Part shown: piece by piece, positions 28,712 through 37,611 of the stretch
Layout: the number at the start of each line of letters is the position of its first letter
Numbering within the stretch: the stretch's first letter is position 1
Source: Blastocatellia bacterium
GTDB taxonomy: Bacteria > Acidobacteriota > Blastocatellia > Chloracidobacteriales > JADJPF01
DNA: 64,000 nucleotides
Assembly (NCBI GenBank): GCA_016713405.1
Contig: JADJPF010000001.1
Coordinates: 62,001 to 126,000 of the forward strand
Direction: 5' to 3'
Notes under the pieces: generated by a model
The model's input: the letters and a program-made list of their open reading frames with translations, nothing else
Told to the model about the DNA's origin: nothing
Databases searched by the model: none
Program-made: the position numbers and the translations under genes

Positions 28712-29620
28712 ATGGAACTAAATAATTTACTCTCTAGCATAACATTTGTTAATAGTAATGATATGTTACTGTCACTAAATCAGTCTTTGATGGAAAGCTC
28801 ATTTGTGGCTTTAGACATTGAAACCGCTTATTGGTGGGATAAAACTGCTGAACGAGTTTCCCTAATTCAATTAGGAGTGCCTAGGGAAAATGCTTTTGAA
28901 GTTTGGATAATAGATTGTTTTAGCAACTTAAACTTAAAACCATTACAAGAAATAATGATTAATAGCAACATTATTAAAGTTATTCATAATGCTAGCTTTG
29001 ATGTAAATAAGCTTAGAAAATTATCTAATATTATTGTAGAAAATGTTTTTGATACAATGCTTGCCGCCCGTCGCTCAGGTGAAAAAGGTTGCTCACTTGA
29101 AGCACTAGCTAAAAGACACCTTGGAATTAGTTTAGACAAAACTTTCCAACGCTCAAATTGGGCTAGTCGTCCGCTATCAAAAGAACAGCTAAACTATGCT
29201 GCTAATGATGTTATTGTGACGCTACTACTTTATCAAAAAATAGCTGATAAACTACATTTAGGCAAATATAAAGCCCAAAGTCGTTTTAGCCATTATGAAG
29301 AACGCCCTATAGTTACAACGTTTGAACATCCTGTTCGTAACTTGTGCGCACCAATTCCAGCTAATGAGTTAGCAACAAAAGCATTAATTAAAATTGTTAT
29401 GCAGTTTCCGGGTCGTTATAGTGTTCAGTCCTTGGCACATTGTTTGGGTAGAGATCGTGCAGGGCTAGCAGGTTTTATTGTTGATAACGCAATTAGCAAA
29501 GAAGCCTTTATTGACCACAAAGAAGCCTTAACCATAATTGCAGAATTAATTACCAAAGGTTACTTAGTTGACCGGGGTTATCGCTTAAGCATTGGTCAAT
29601 CAGCCATAACTAAAGTATGA
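28712..29620 (+). CDS. RNase D-like 3'-5' exonuclease
   Basis: A 302-residue DEDDy exonuclease. Exo I is FVALDIETAYWW (residues 31-42), Exo II is IHNASFDVNKL and Exo III is YAANDVIVTLLLY. The Trp next to the first acidic pair and the spacing fit the RNase D family, which trims tRNA and other structured RNA 3' ends. The C-terminal 100 residues do not show a clear HRDC domain; VQSLAHCLGRDRAGLAGF resembles a helix-turn-helix-like module. It stands alone between two intergenic spacers. Confidence 0.85.
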   Translation: MELNNLLSSITFVNSNDMLLSLNQSLMESSFVALDIETAYWWDKTAERVSLIQLGVPRENAFEVWIIDCFSNLNLKPLQEIMINSNIIKVIHNASFDVNKLRKLSNIIVENVFDTMLAARRSGEKGCSLEALAKRHLGISLDKTFQRSNWASRPLSKEQLNYAANDVIVTLLLYQKIADKLHLGKYKAQSRFSHYEERPIVTTFEHPVRNLCAPIPANELATKALIKIVMQFPGRYSVQSLAHCLGRDRAGLAGFIVDNAISKEAFIDHKEALTIIAELITKGYLVDRGYRLSIGQSAITKV

Positions 29621-29855
29621 AATTTTTATTAAAGCGGGAAATCTTCACCAAAAGTTGCTTGTTTATTAAGCAAAACCTCGTGCATTATTGCTAAATTAAT
29701 GATTTTCCGAAATGTCAAAATAAAAGATTTACAATTGAAGCAAAATTGTTGACAATCCATTAAAGTTATACATTAGCTTATAATTAATTATTTATGGCAT
29801 TTACCCGCATTAAATCAAATCATTGCCCAGGAAACTGGAGGTTAACTTTATTCTT

Positions 29856-30839
29856 ATGAGTCCTAGAAGACTGTCGTCTAATTCTAATAACTCAGGTGTT
29901 GATAAAAAAACTAAAAAACTATCTAACGAAGTTAGGCTTAATGCTTATGGTTGTACGGATGTTGGCGTAGTTCGATCAAATAATGAAGATAGTTTTTTGC
30001 TCTCTGACCTTGCTACAGGTGCGCAAATTTCTGGCGAAGAGATTAATAACCAAAAAGTTAGTAAACGAGGCACTTTGCTAATAATCTCTGATGGTATGGG
30101 AGGTGCGCAAGCAGGTGAAGTAGCCTCAGCAATGGCTGTTGCTGCTGTACGTAGTGAGTTAATGAAGTCTGTTGCGTCCCGTCCGGCTGAAGAACAATTA
30201 ATAAAAGCTGTCCAACGTGCTAATTACCTAATTTGGAAAGAAAGCCAAGATAATTCTGCAAAGTCCGGTATGGGAGCCACTCTAACCGCTGCACTAGTAC
30301 GTGATGGTAAAGCTTATATTGCTGAGGTAGGCGATAGTCGAGCCTACTTGATCCGAGGAGAATCCATTCTACAAGTTACAATAGATCAATCCCTTGTAGA
30401 ATTACTTATCCTAGCTGGTGAACTTTCCCGTGAAGAAGCAGAACATGCACCCATAAAAAATGTAATTTTACAAGCTATGGGAACTCAACAAGAAATAAAA
30501 GTTGCTCTTACAGGTATTGACCTTAGACGAGGTGATTACTTGTTACTTTGTTCAGATGGTTTATCTAATAAAGTTACTGAAGCTGAAATGCTTAAGTTTA
30601 CACTTAAAGCAAGTAGCATTGAAATGGCTTGTAAACAGCTAATTGAGCTAGCTAAAAGACGTGGAGGAGAAGATAACATCACTGTAATAATATGTGCTTT
30701 TGATGGAGAAGGTCTAGCCCCCCAAGCACAAGATAATCATTTTGAACGGTCAGTTCATTCAATAGTTTCTTTCTATCCCACTGTAGAAGAAGAGTCTATT
30801 TCCCCAGAAGCTAAAACACAACCTTTATCTAACGGATAA
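29856..30839 (+). CDS. PP2C-family Ser/Thr protein phosphatase (Stp1-like)
   Basis: About 327 residues. PP2C motifs: TDVGVVRSNNEDSF (metal-binding Asp and Glu), ISDGMGGAQAGEVAS, GMGATLTAAL, AEVGDSRAYLI, LLLCSDGLSNKV and GGEDNITVIIC. Bacterial members remove phosphate from targets of Ser/Thr kinases, of which this window has several. The ATG at 29856 is used, but GGAGG (29837-29841) is about 14 bases away; an in-frame ATT at 29850 would be better spaced, so the start is uncertain. A TTGACA at 29749-29754 could be its minus-35, with a poor minus-10. Confidence 0.9.
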   Translation: MSPRRLSSNSNNSGVDKKTKKLSNEVRLNAYGCTDVGVVRSNNEDSFLLSDLATGAQISGEEINNQKVSKRGTLLIISDGMGGAQAGEVASAMAVAAVRSELMKSVASRPAEEQLIKAVQRANYLIWKESQDNSAKSGMGATLTAALVRDGKAYIAEVGDSRAYLIRGESILQVTIDQSLVELLILAGELSREEAEHAPIKNVILQAMGTQQEIKVALTGIDLRRGDYLLLCSDGLSNKVTEAEMLKFTLKASSIEMACKQLIELAKRRGGEDNITVIICAFDGEGLAPQAQDNHFERSVHSIVSFYPTVEEESISPEAKTQPLSNG

Positions 30840-30863
30840 AAAACTAGTAAAACAACACTTATA

Positions 30864-30896
30864 TAGTAAACTAGCCTATTTATGGCTAGTTTACTA
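30864..30896 (+). terminator. Terminator after the PP2C gene
   Basis: Perfect 13-bp stem TAGTAAACTAGCC with GGCTAGTTTACTA and a 7-nt loop, 24 bp after the stop codon. No long T tract follows. Confidence 0.65.
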
Positions 30897-30927
30897 AAGC
30901 TGTAAATTTTAGCTTTAAAAGTAGATT

Positions 30928-30997
30928 CGCTCCTGCTGAGAAACTTGTGATATGCATAGGTTGGGATGAATCCTTCACAAGCTTCTCAATAGGAGCG
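30928..30997. repeat. Imperfect 23-bp inverted repeat
   Basis: CGCTCCTGCTGAGAAACTTG (start of the 30928-30950 arm) and the arm at 30975-30997 are complementary apart from a few mismatches, around a 24-nt spacer. It follows the PP2C terminator and is not placed as a terminator itself; it could be a small palindromic repeat or leader structure. Confidence 0.5.
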
Positions 30998-31040
30998 ATA
31001 GTTGTTTAGTTTATCGGTGAAAAAAAAATTTTTGTTGCCC

Positions 31041-31081
31041 ATCTATAAAAAATTTTTCCGTAAGAAAAATTTTTTATAGAT
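31041..31081 (+). promoter_or_regulatory. AT-rich perfect hairpin upstream of the zinc-ribbon gene
   Basis: ATCTATAAAAAATTTTTC at 31041-31058 pairs perfectly over 18 bp with 31064-31081 around the loop CGTAA. Only about 45 bp separate it from the zinc-ribbon gene. It may be a transcript-end or leader hairpin. Confidence 0.5.
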
Positions 31082-31127
31082 AAATTAAAGCTTTCAAAAT
31101 CTCTTAAACCGTGCTATTTGTTCTTTT

Positions 31128-32164
31128 GTGGACAATTCTATAGAAACAACTTGTGATAAATGCGGCAAAATTTTAAGAACTAACCAAACAACTTGTATCA
31201 AATGTTCTCATAACTCTACTCAAGAGACTAAAACAGGTCGTGTTTGGCTAGTCCTAGGCATATTTTTTTCTTACTTAGTGGTGCTATCCTAGCGGCAACA
31301 TTTTGGTTTGTAGAAAATAGACGTGCTAATAAAATTACAAATATTAGTTCTTTTACACCCATTAGCAATGTCACAACTTCAAATAACCAACCAACCTTAC
31401 GCTTAAATAAATTAAGTAGCCAAGAATTACTTAATCTAGTCCCTGTTAGTGTTTTGTCCCGCTATCGTTCAAAAACAGGTGATCCCTTGCCTGACCAAAC
31501 TATTATTATTGAAGAAGATACAGAACAATATTTAGTTCTTTTTGGTTCAGAATTAGTTGATGGGGACAACCGCGAACCTATTATTTCTATGTTTAAGCTA
31601 GAAGCTCAAACTCTCTCAGATGTTAGCCGTGAAGCTCTCCCCTTTATTGAAGGAAAGTTAGGTGATAAAAACACAGAAGTTAAATTAATTGATAAAGGGC
31701 CAGAATTTGACCTGAAAATACCTTTTCAAGATGGTTTATTTGAAAATTGTGTTACTTGTGAGCAAGCCTATAGTATTCAAGAAATTAACTGGTGTGAAAC
31801 AAATTACCAATTAGGGTCTAAGTATTTAAGTAATGATCCTTATACAGTTTTTTATCTAGTGGCAGAGTCTTTAAGTAATCAAGCTATAGCTCCAGAATAT
31901 CGTAGCTATATTGACCCAAGCCTTGATCCAACAATTATATTAGGATTAGAAAAACGTTCTGGAAAAGCTTGGTCTGTAGAAAACTTAACAACTAATAACA
32001 AATTCAAAATAAAGAGCTTAAATAAAATCACTTATTCATTAAGTAATAGCGTTAGAGCATTAAATATTACTGTTAGCAAACAAGAAAATGGTTTATGGTT
32101 GGCAACAGCAATAGCAGTTTATGACCCAGATTTGCCAATCGAATCACCGACCGAAACAGAATAA
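31128..32164 (+). CDS. Zinc-ribbon single-pass membrane protein, function unknown (frameshifted)
   Basis: A short N-terminal zinc ribbon (CDKCGK and CIKCS) is followed by a membrane helix and an extracytoplasmic domain of about 270 residues. The frame breaks in the T7 run at 31263-31269: with one more T the helix reads VWLVLGIFFFLLSGAILAATFWF and continues to 32164. The TTG at 31244 that opens the downstream frame is therefore not a real start. GTG at 31128 is the likely start, since a stop codon lies upstream at 31086, but no ribosome-binding site is evident. The outer domain has a CVTCEQAYSIQEINWC segment and resembles nothing I can name. Confidence 0.6.
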
Positions 32165-32282
32165 AATCTTTTTGATTAATACACTATAAACTACTGTAAT
32201 TGATTAAAAATATTAAATATGTTATCTAAGGAAAAGGTAGTATTTACCTTTTTCTAAGAGTTTAATTAAGAGTCTAAAGTTT

Positions 32283-33950
32283 ATGTCACAAAAGCAGGAA
32301 TTAAAATGGTATGGTTGGGGACTAGAAAATAAAACCTTTGATCTTAGTCGCCGTCATAATTTTTGGCCTTATCTACGAGAAAAATTAGAACTTAAAGACA
32401 GTGAAACTTCCCCAAACTCTTTACCTGTCAATCTATCAGATATTAAAATAACCCCTAAAGACACAAATCTAGCAGCTAAATTTGAAAAATTAGTATCTAA
32501 AGACCAAGTAAGAAGTGATGATCTAGCCAGAATTACACATTCAATGGGAAAAAGTTTTCCTGATTTAACTCGTATTCGCAAAGGCTTAATTGAAAACCCT
32601 CCAGATTTAGTAGTTTATCCTAAGACAGAAAATCAAGTTTTAGAAATTTTACAGCTAGCTAGTGACTTAAAAATAGCTGTAATTCCTTTTGGTGGTGGAA
32701 CTAGTGTTGTAGGTGGAGTGGAAGCATTAAAAAGTAGCGGTCAAGCGGCTGCTATTAGTTTGGATTTAAGCCTGCTTAATCAACTAGTAAATATCGATGA
32801 GATTTCACTACTTGCAACTATTCAAGCGGGAATCTTAGGCCCTGCACTAGAAAAAGCTTTGCAAGCTCAGGGTTATACTTTAGGGCATTATCCACAGTCT
32901 TTTGAATTTTCTTCCCTAGGTGGCTGGATTGCAGCCCGTTCCGCAGGTCAACAATCAAATAAATATGGTCGTGTAGAAGATATGGTGTCAAATGTGACGC
33001 TAGCTAGCCCTAAAGAACTAATTACTACTTTGGATGCTCCTGCTTCAGCCGCTGGGCCATCAATAAAACAAATGTTAATCGGTAGTGAAGGAATATTTGG
33101 AGTAATTACTAAAGCTAAAATGCGCATTCACCATATGCCAACAATTAAAATTTATAGAGGCATATTATTTAAGGACTTTTTAGCTGGTGCGCAAGCAATT
33201 CGTACAATTATTCAAGCTGGCTTAAATCCTGCTACCATAAGGCTTTCAGATGAAACAGAAACTAGCGCGATTATGAAAATGCGGGCTGAATCTGAGTCAA
33301 TGCTAGAAAATGCTCTTAGTAAAGCTGGGAAGTGGTACTTAAAAAATCGTGGCTATAGCAATTCTACTTGTTTAATGATTTTAGGTTTTGAATCAACAGA
33401 TAAATCAGTAAAACAAGAAATTAAAGCAGCATTAGATATTTGTAAACATCACGATGGTATAGACTTAGGAACTCGTGTCGGCCAGCATTGGTATAAAGAA
33501 CGCTTTGAGTTACCTTACTTACGTGATACATTGCTAGATTATTCAATAATGATTGATACTTTAGAAACAGCTACAACTTGGGCAAATTTAGCTAATCTTT
33601 ATAATTCTGTAAAAAGTGCATTAACTTTAAGTATAGAAAGTTTTGGTTTTCGGGCCGTAGTTTTTTGCCATATTTCCCATAGCTATCACGATGGAGCATC
33701 ACTTTATTTTACTTTTCTAACTAAACAAACCAAAGGCTCAGAGTTAGAACAATGGCAAGTAATAAAATCTACTGCTTCAGATGCAATAATAGCTGATGGA
33801 GGAACGATTTCCCATCACCATGGCGTAGGGCGTGATCATGCAAAGTGGGCAGAACGTGAACATGGTAAACTAGCAATGGCAGCGTTAGCTAGCGTAAAGC
33901 AAATTTTTGACCCTCAAGGAATACTTAATCCAGGTAAAATAATCTCATGA
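32283..33950 (+). CDS. FAD-dependent alkylglycerone-phosphate synthase-like protein (AGPS)
   Basis: 555 residues. The PCMH-type FAD-binding region is clear: PDLVVYPKTENQVLEIL, then PFGGGTSVVGGVEAL, and GSEGIFGVITKAKMRI. Family-specific signs of alkyl-DHAP synthase are LNPATIRLSDETET and, near the C terminus, SHHHGVGRDHAKWA followed by FDPQGILNPGKII. AGPS swaps the acyl chain of acyl-DHAP for a fatty alcohol to form the ether bond of ether lipids. Its stop codon overlaps the ATG of glpD (ATGA), indicating coupled translation. Assignment to AGPS rather than another FAD oxidase is based on the His motif. Confidence 0.8.
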   Translation: MSQKQELKWYGWGLENKTFDLSRRHNFWPYLREKLELKDSETSPNSLPVNLSDIKITPKDTNLAAKFEKLVSKDQVRSDDLARITHSMGKSFPDLTRIRKGLIENPPDLVVYPKTENQVLEILQLASDLKIAVIPFGGGTSVVGGVEALKSSGQAAAISLDLSLLNQLVNIDEISLLATIQAGILGPALEKALQAQGYTLGHYPQSFEFSSLGGWIAARSAGQQSNKYGRVEDMVSNVTLASPKELITTLDAPASAAGPSIKQMLIGSEGIFGVITKAKMRIHHMPTIKIYRGILFKDFLAGAQAIRTIIQAGLNPATIRLSDETETSAIMKMRAESESMLENALSKAGKWYLKNRGYSNSTCLMILGFESTDKSVKQEIKAALDICKHHDGIDLGTRVGQHWYKERFELPYLRDTLLDYSIMIDTLETATTWANLANLYNSVKSALTLSIESFGFRAVVFCHISHSYHDGASLYFTFLTKQTKGSELEQWQVIKSTASDAIIADGGTISHHHGVGRDHAKWAEREHGKLAMAALASVKQIFDPQGILNPGKIIS

Positions 33951-35599
33951 CAAAAATAGCACTTGAGCCAAGAACAGTGGCTATAGAAAAACTACAAAAA
34001 GAAGATTTTGATATTTTAATTATTGGGGGCGGAATAACTGGAGTTGGTGCCTGTCAGGACGCAGCATCTAGAGGGCTAAAAGTAGCATTAATTGAACGTG
34101 GTGATTACGCTATTGGCACTTCTAGCCGTTCCTCTAAGCTTATTCATGGCGGACTACGTTATTTAGCTCAAGGAGATTTCCGCGTTACATATGAATCTTG
34201 CTCAGAACGCGCATTGCTTCAAGAGTTAGCACCACATTTAGTAAGACCTATGTCTTTTTTAATCCCTATTTATCGTTGGGGGCATGGAGCGCAAGTTTTT
34301 CTTGGACTTTGGCTTTATGACATTGTTTCTAAAGTTAAAAACTCTCGGTTTCATAAACGCTTAAGTTCCAAAAAAGCTGTTGAAATGGTTCCTTTACTAA
34401 AAACCGATGGGCTTCACCTAGCCTATCTTTATCACGATTGCCAAACTAATGATGCTCGCCTTGTGATGGAAGTGACAAAATCAGCGACAAGCTACCAAGC
34501 TGTAACTTGTAATTATTTGGAAGCAATTGATTTAGTTAAAGAAAAAAATGTAATTACTGCCGTTAAAGCACGGGATTTAATTTCTAACAAAGAAATTACT
34601 ATTCGCGCTAAACAAGTTATAAATGCTACTGGGGTTTGGATGGATAAAATGTGCCAGGCTGATGACCCACAAGCTAGTAGTAAAGTCAGACCTGCTAAAG
34701 GTGTCCATATTACAATAGATCGCTCTCGTATCCCTACTACACAAGCCTTACTCTTTGAATCAGCCGCTAATGATGGTCGTTCTTTATTTTTTATTCCTTG
34801 GTATGAAGGCATTATCATTGGTACTACAGACACAGATTTTAAGGAGGATATTGAATCTCCTAGAGCCTCAGCCGAAGACATTAAATATATTGTTGACTCA
34901 ACAAACAAGGTTTTCCCTAATGCAAAACTTACTAACAAAGATATTTTAGCCACTTATGCAGGTCTACGCCCACTTATTGATGAAGGCGGAAAATCAACCA
35001 AAGATATCTCGCGCGAACATCGCATTTTTGAAAGCGATTCAGGCTTAATCTCAATTGCAGGTGGAAAATTAACAACTTATCGTTTGATGGCTAATCAATT
35101 GATGGATTTTGTGTTTAAGAGTATGAAAACACGTAATTTAATCCAAAATGTTAAACCAACTATTACAGATAAAATTTTCCTAAGCGGATTTTCTAGTAGC
35201 CAAACACTGGATAAAGTTCAAAACCAAGTTAAAGATGAAGCTAGAAAATTAGGCTTAGACTCAACTATCGCTACTCATTTAGTAGAAGATTATGGAGTTA
35301 ATGCCCAAGAGGTTCTAAATATAGTTTCAGCTAAATCTAGTTTAGCAACACGTCTTGTAGAAAAACTTCCATTTATCCATGCTGAAGTAGTTTATTGTGT
35401 TAGACAAGAACAAGCTACAAAGCTTGATGATTTTCTAGTCCGTCGCACTAGAATTGCATTTCTTACCTCTGACCAAGGCATAAGCATAGCAGCAAAAGTA
35501 GCTGAACTTATGGCAATAGAATTAAATTGGTCAACAACAACAAAGGAAACTGAAATCCAACGCTATCAAGAAACTTACGCAGTCCAGTATACAGTATAA
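33947..35599 (+). CDS. glpD: FAD-dependent glycerol-3-phosphate dehydrogenase
   Basis: 550 residues. The N-terminal dinucleotide fold, DILIIGGGITGVGACQDAAS, and the following TSSRSSKLIHGGLRYL are diagnostic of GlpD. The GxxTTYRLMA region and a C-terminal DAO_C-like helical domain are present. It oxidises glycerol 3-phosphate to dihydroxyacetone phosphate and passes electrons to quinone. Coupling to the AGPS-like gene suggests that the DHAP it makes, or the reverse balance of G3P and DHAP, feeds ether-lipid synthesis. No glpK or glpF is nearby, which argues against a simple glycerol-use operon. Confidence 0.9.
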   Translation: MTKIALEPRTVAIEKLQKEDFDILIIGGGITGVGACQDAASRGLKVALIERGDYAIGTSSRSSKLIHGGLRYLAQGDFRVTYESCSERALLQELAPHLVRPMSFLIPIYRWGHGAQVFLGLWLYDIVSKVKNSRFHKRLSSKKAVEMVPLLKTDGLHLAYLYHDCQTNDARLVMEVTKSATSYQAVTCNYLEAIDLVKEKNVITAVKARDLISNKEITIRAKQVINATGVWMDKMCQADDPQASSKVRPAKGVHITIDRSRIPTTQALLFESAANDGRSLFFIPWYEGIIIGTTDTDFKEDIESPRASAEDIKYIVDSTNKVFPNAKLTNKDILATYAGLRPLIDEGGKSTKDISREHRIFESDSGLISIAGGKLTTYRLMANQLMDFVFKSMKTRNLIQNVKPTITDKIFLSGFSSSQTLDKVQNQVKDEARKLGLDSTIATHLVEDYGVNAQEVLNIVSAKSSLATRLVEKLPFIHAEVVYCVRQEQATKLDDFLVRRTRIAFLTSDQGISIAAKVAELMAIELNWSTTTKETEIQRYQETYAVQYTV

Positions 35600-35643
35600 A
35601 TTAATGGTAACTGCTTGATTTATACGTAGTTACCATTAATTTA
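35597..35643 (+). terminator. Hairpin overlapping the glpD stop codon
   Basis: TAAATTAATGGTAACT pairs perfectly over 16 bp with 35628-35643 around a 15-nt loop; the first base is the glpD stop codon. Likely ends the AGPS-glpD transcript. Confidence 0.65.
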
Positions 35644-35780
35644 TATAGCAGCTTTCACAAATATATTTTTAACTAACACAAATTGTATAGAAAAATAATT
35701 AGACACTATATGTAGGAGTGTATTTTTGGATCTGTAACTTAAATAACGATATAGCGTAAATTTTTCTTGCCATCCCCTAG

Positions 35781-35809
35781 TGGTTGTGTGCTATCTTATC
35801 ACACAACCA
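35781..35809. promoter_or_regulatory. Perfect palindrome upstream of nrdR
   Basis: TGGTTGTGTG and CACACAACCA form a perfect 10-bp inverted repeat with a 9-nt spacer, ending 25 bp before the nrdR ATG. The location fits an operator for autoregulation or a leader hairpin. It does not match the usual NrdR box (ACACWATATAT-type), so no regulator is assigned. Confidence 0.5.
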
Positions 35810-35834
35810 TTAGTATGATTTTTGTGGAGATCCG

Positions 35835-36311
35835 ATGAAGTGTCCCTACTGCAACTCTTTATTTGACAAGGTGATAGATTCTCGTGAAAGTCAAGAAGGT
35901 GAAGTAATTCGCCGTCGTCGTGAATGTACAGATTGTAATCGTCGTTTTACCACTTATGAACGCCTTGAACAATTACCTTATATGGTGATAAAAAAAGATG
36001 GTCGTCGTGAACCTTTTGACCGCAATAAAGTTTTGTCGGGACTACTAAAAGCTTGTGAAAAAAGACCTGTTAGCCCAAATAAACTAGAAGAAATTACTAA
36101 TGAAATTGAAAGATTTGTTCAGGAATCTAAAGAGCGCGAGAGACCTACTACTAAAATAGGCGAACTGCTTATGAGAAGACTAAAAACTTTAGACAAAGTA
36201 GCTTTTGTAAGGTTTGCATCTGTTTACAAAGATTTTAAGGATGTCACCGAGTTTATGAATGAGCTTAAATCATTAACTCAAACGACTGCGCGTAAGGGTA
36301 GCACAAGATAA
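35835..36311 (+). CDS. nrdR: Transcriptional repressor NrdR
   Basis: 158 residues, the standard length. The N-terminal zinc ribbon has CPYCNS and CTDCNRRFTTYER, and the ATP-cone domain runs from VIKKDGRREPFDRNKVLSGL to VAFVRFASVYKDF. NrdR binds ATP/dATP and represses ribonucleotide reductase genes; none of those is in this window. GGAG lies 7 bases before the ATG. A perfect palindrome 25 bp upstream may be part of its own control. Confidence 0.95.
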   Translation: MKCPYCNSLFDKVIDSRESQEGEVIRRRRECTDCNRRFTTYERLEQLPYMVIKKDGRREPFDRNKVLSGLLKACEKRPVSPNKLEEITNEIERFVQESKERERPTTKIGELLMRRLKTLDKVAFVRFASVYKDFKDVTEFMNELKSLTQTTARKGSTR

Positions 36312-36528
36312 TGAAAATAGTCTAAGCTTAGGCTAGGATTTTATATTAGTTATTGTTTTCATTTCTTTAAGCGGTTATCATTAGCGAGATTCTAAATTTT
36401 ACCTAATTTTGTAACAACAACTCAGATTTTATCTTAAAACCTAAATATTAGATGGGGTCTGTTTGCTCTAAGGATAGAACTTGTAGTAATTTTTCTGTAA
36501 ATTGCGAATGGACTAATGGAGGAGAAAA

Positions 36529-36780
36529 ATGATGAAACATCTAGTAGCTGCAATGGCTAAAGCATTAGTAGATAATCCAGATCAAGTACAAGTAAATGAA
36601 ATTGATGGTGCGCAAACTAGCATTATTGAACTTCGTGTTGCAGAATCAGATCTGCGACATGTGATTGGCAAAGAAGGGCGTACAGCACGAGCAATGCGCG
36701 ATATTATTTATGCTGCTAGCAAAAAGCTTAACCGCCGTTACCATTTAGAGATCATTGAACCAGGTAAAAATGATCGTTAG
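36529..36780 (+). CDS. khpA: KH-domain RNA-binding protein KhpA
   Basis: 83 residues, typical for KhpA. The KH signature is LRHVIGKEGRTARAMRDIIYAA (GxxG loop as GKEG), preceded by a conserved N terminus, MKHLVAAMAKALVDNPDQV. KhpA, usually with KhpB, binds small RNAs and influences cell division and envelope growth. The ribosome-binding site GGAGGAG is strong. The common neighbours rpsP, rimM and trmD are missing, which is unusual for this gene. Confidence 0.92.
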   Translation: MMKHLVAAMAKALVDNPDQVQVNEIDGAQTSIIELRVAESDLRHVIGKEGRTARAMRDIIYAASKKLNRRYHLEIIEPGKNDR

Positions 36781-37219
36781 TATTTTTTTAGCTAAACCTA
36801 AATTTTATACTTATACAGTCAAACTCTAAAAAGTACACACCTAACGGGTGTGTACTTTTGGTAGCCTACTTTTAATTTACTTATTTTATTAAACTTAATA
36901 CCTTTTCACCAAAAAGACGACCTAATATATTTTTACTAAAATATCCTTCTAGTTGTAACTTACCTTTAATAATTTCCTAGCTAAGTTTATTCAGATTATC
37001 TTAATTATGCTTCTCTATGTGGGCTATCTATCCAATGTCTTAGCACCTAGTTAATAATCCCTTAGATTAACCTACAGGATTACATTAGAGGTTTTCAGGT
37101 TTTCTTCTGCTTTATTTTTCCCTGATATCCAAATATTCTTTACATCAGCAAGACAAATTAAATTTTAGTCCTGCCAGCAGAACAACTGCTTAAAACTATT
37201 TTTTGGGTGAGAGATAATT
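36781..37219. other. 439-bp intergenic region
   Basis: It contains the khpA terminator hairpin (36829-36859) and, at its end, the GGGTGAGAG ribosome-binding region of the LuxR-type gene. The rest is AT-rich, with no gene or RNA I could recognise. Confidence 0.6.
36829..36859. terminator. Terminator after khpA
   Basis: AAAAGTACACACC and GGTGTGTACTTTT make a perfect 13-bp stem with loop TAACG. The A and T ends lie inside the stem, as in bidirectional terminators. Confidence 0.75.
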
Positions 37220-37552
37220 ATGACTACAACAGCTTCTAAGAAAAAAGCCGATGCAAAAGGCCATACTCCTTTAGTAAAAAGAAAAAAGACCAAAGAAGAA
37301 GAAAACGGTGATGGTACACCAAAAGAATCCTTAAGAGGTCGTAGCAAACGCAACATTCTAACTGCACGTCAACAAGAAACCTTAAAATTATTAGTTGAAG
37401 GTATGACTAATAAGCAAATTGCTGATATCTTAAAAATCAGTGTAAAGACTGTTGATGCTCATCGTGCTAGCATTATGACTCGCTTACAAATCCATAGCTT
37501 AGCTGGACTTGTAAAATATGCTATTCGTACTGGCTTAACTTCTATGGACTAA
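37220..37552 (+). CDS. Orphan LuxR-type HTH DNA-binding protein
   Basis: A 110-residue protein: a Lys-rich tail (residues 1-47, KKKADAKGHTPLVKRKKTKEEE) and a single LuxR/GerE HTH domain, LTARQQETLKLLVEGMTNKQIADILKISVKTVDAHRASIMTRL, described here by its key features: conserved Glu in the first helix, KQIA and TVDAHR. It lacks the receiver domain of NarL-type regulators, so it resembles GerE-size regulators. The basic tail could add non-specific DNA binding. The target is unknown; it is monocistronic. Confidence 0.85.
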   Translation: MTTTASKKKADAKGHTPLVKRKKTKEEENGDGTPKESLRGRSKRNILTARQQETLKLLVEGMTNKQIADILKISVKTVDAHRASIMTRLQIHSLAGLVKYAIRTGLTSMD

Positions 37553-37587
37553 TACTTGCACTAATTAATAATTTATAATAAATAAAG

Positions 37588-37609
37588 GCTAGTAAGTTTT
37601 CTTACTAGC
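37588..37609. terminator. Bidirectional terminator between convergent genes
   Basis: GCTAGTAAG and CTTACTAGC pair around a TTTT loop and are followed by TTTT. It separates the LuxR-type gene from the convergent PEGA-like gene. Confidence 0.8.
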
Positions 37610-37611
37610 TT

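Noticed and set aside
34513..34953. 146-codon minus-strand frame
   Set aside because: Antisense to glpD, which has clear motifs across this stretch.
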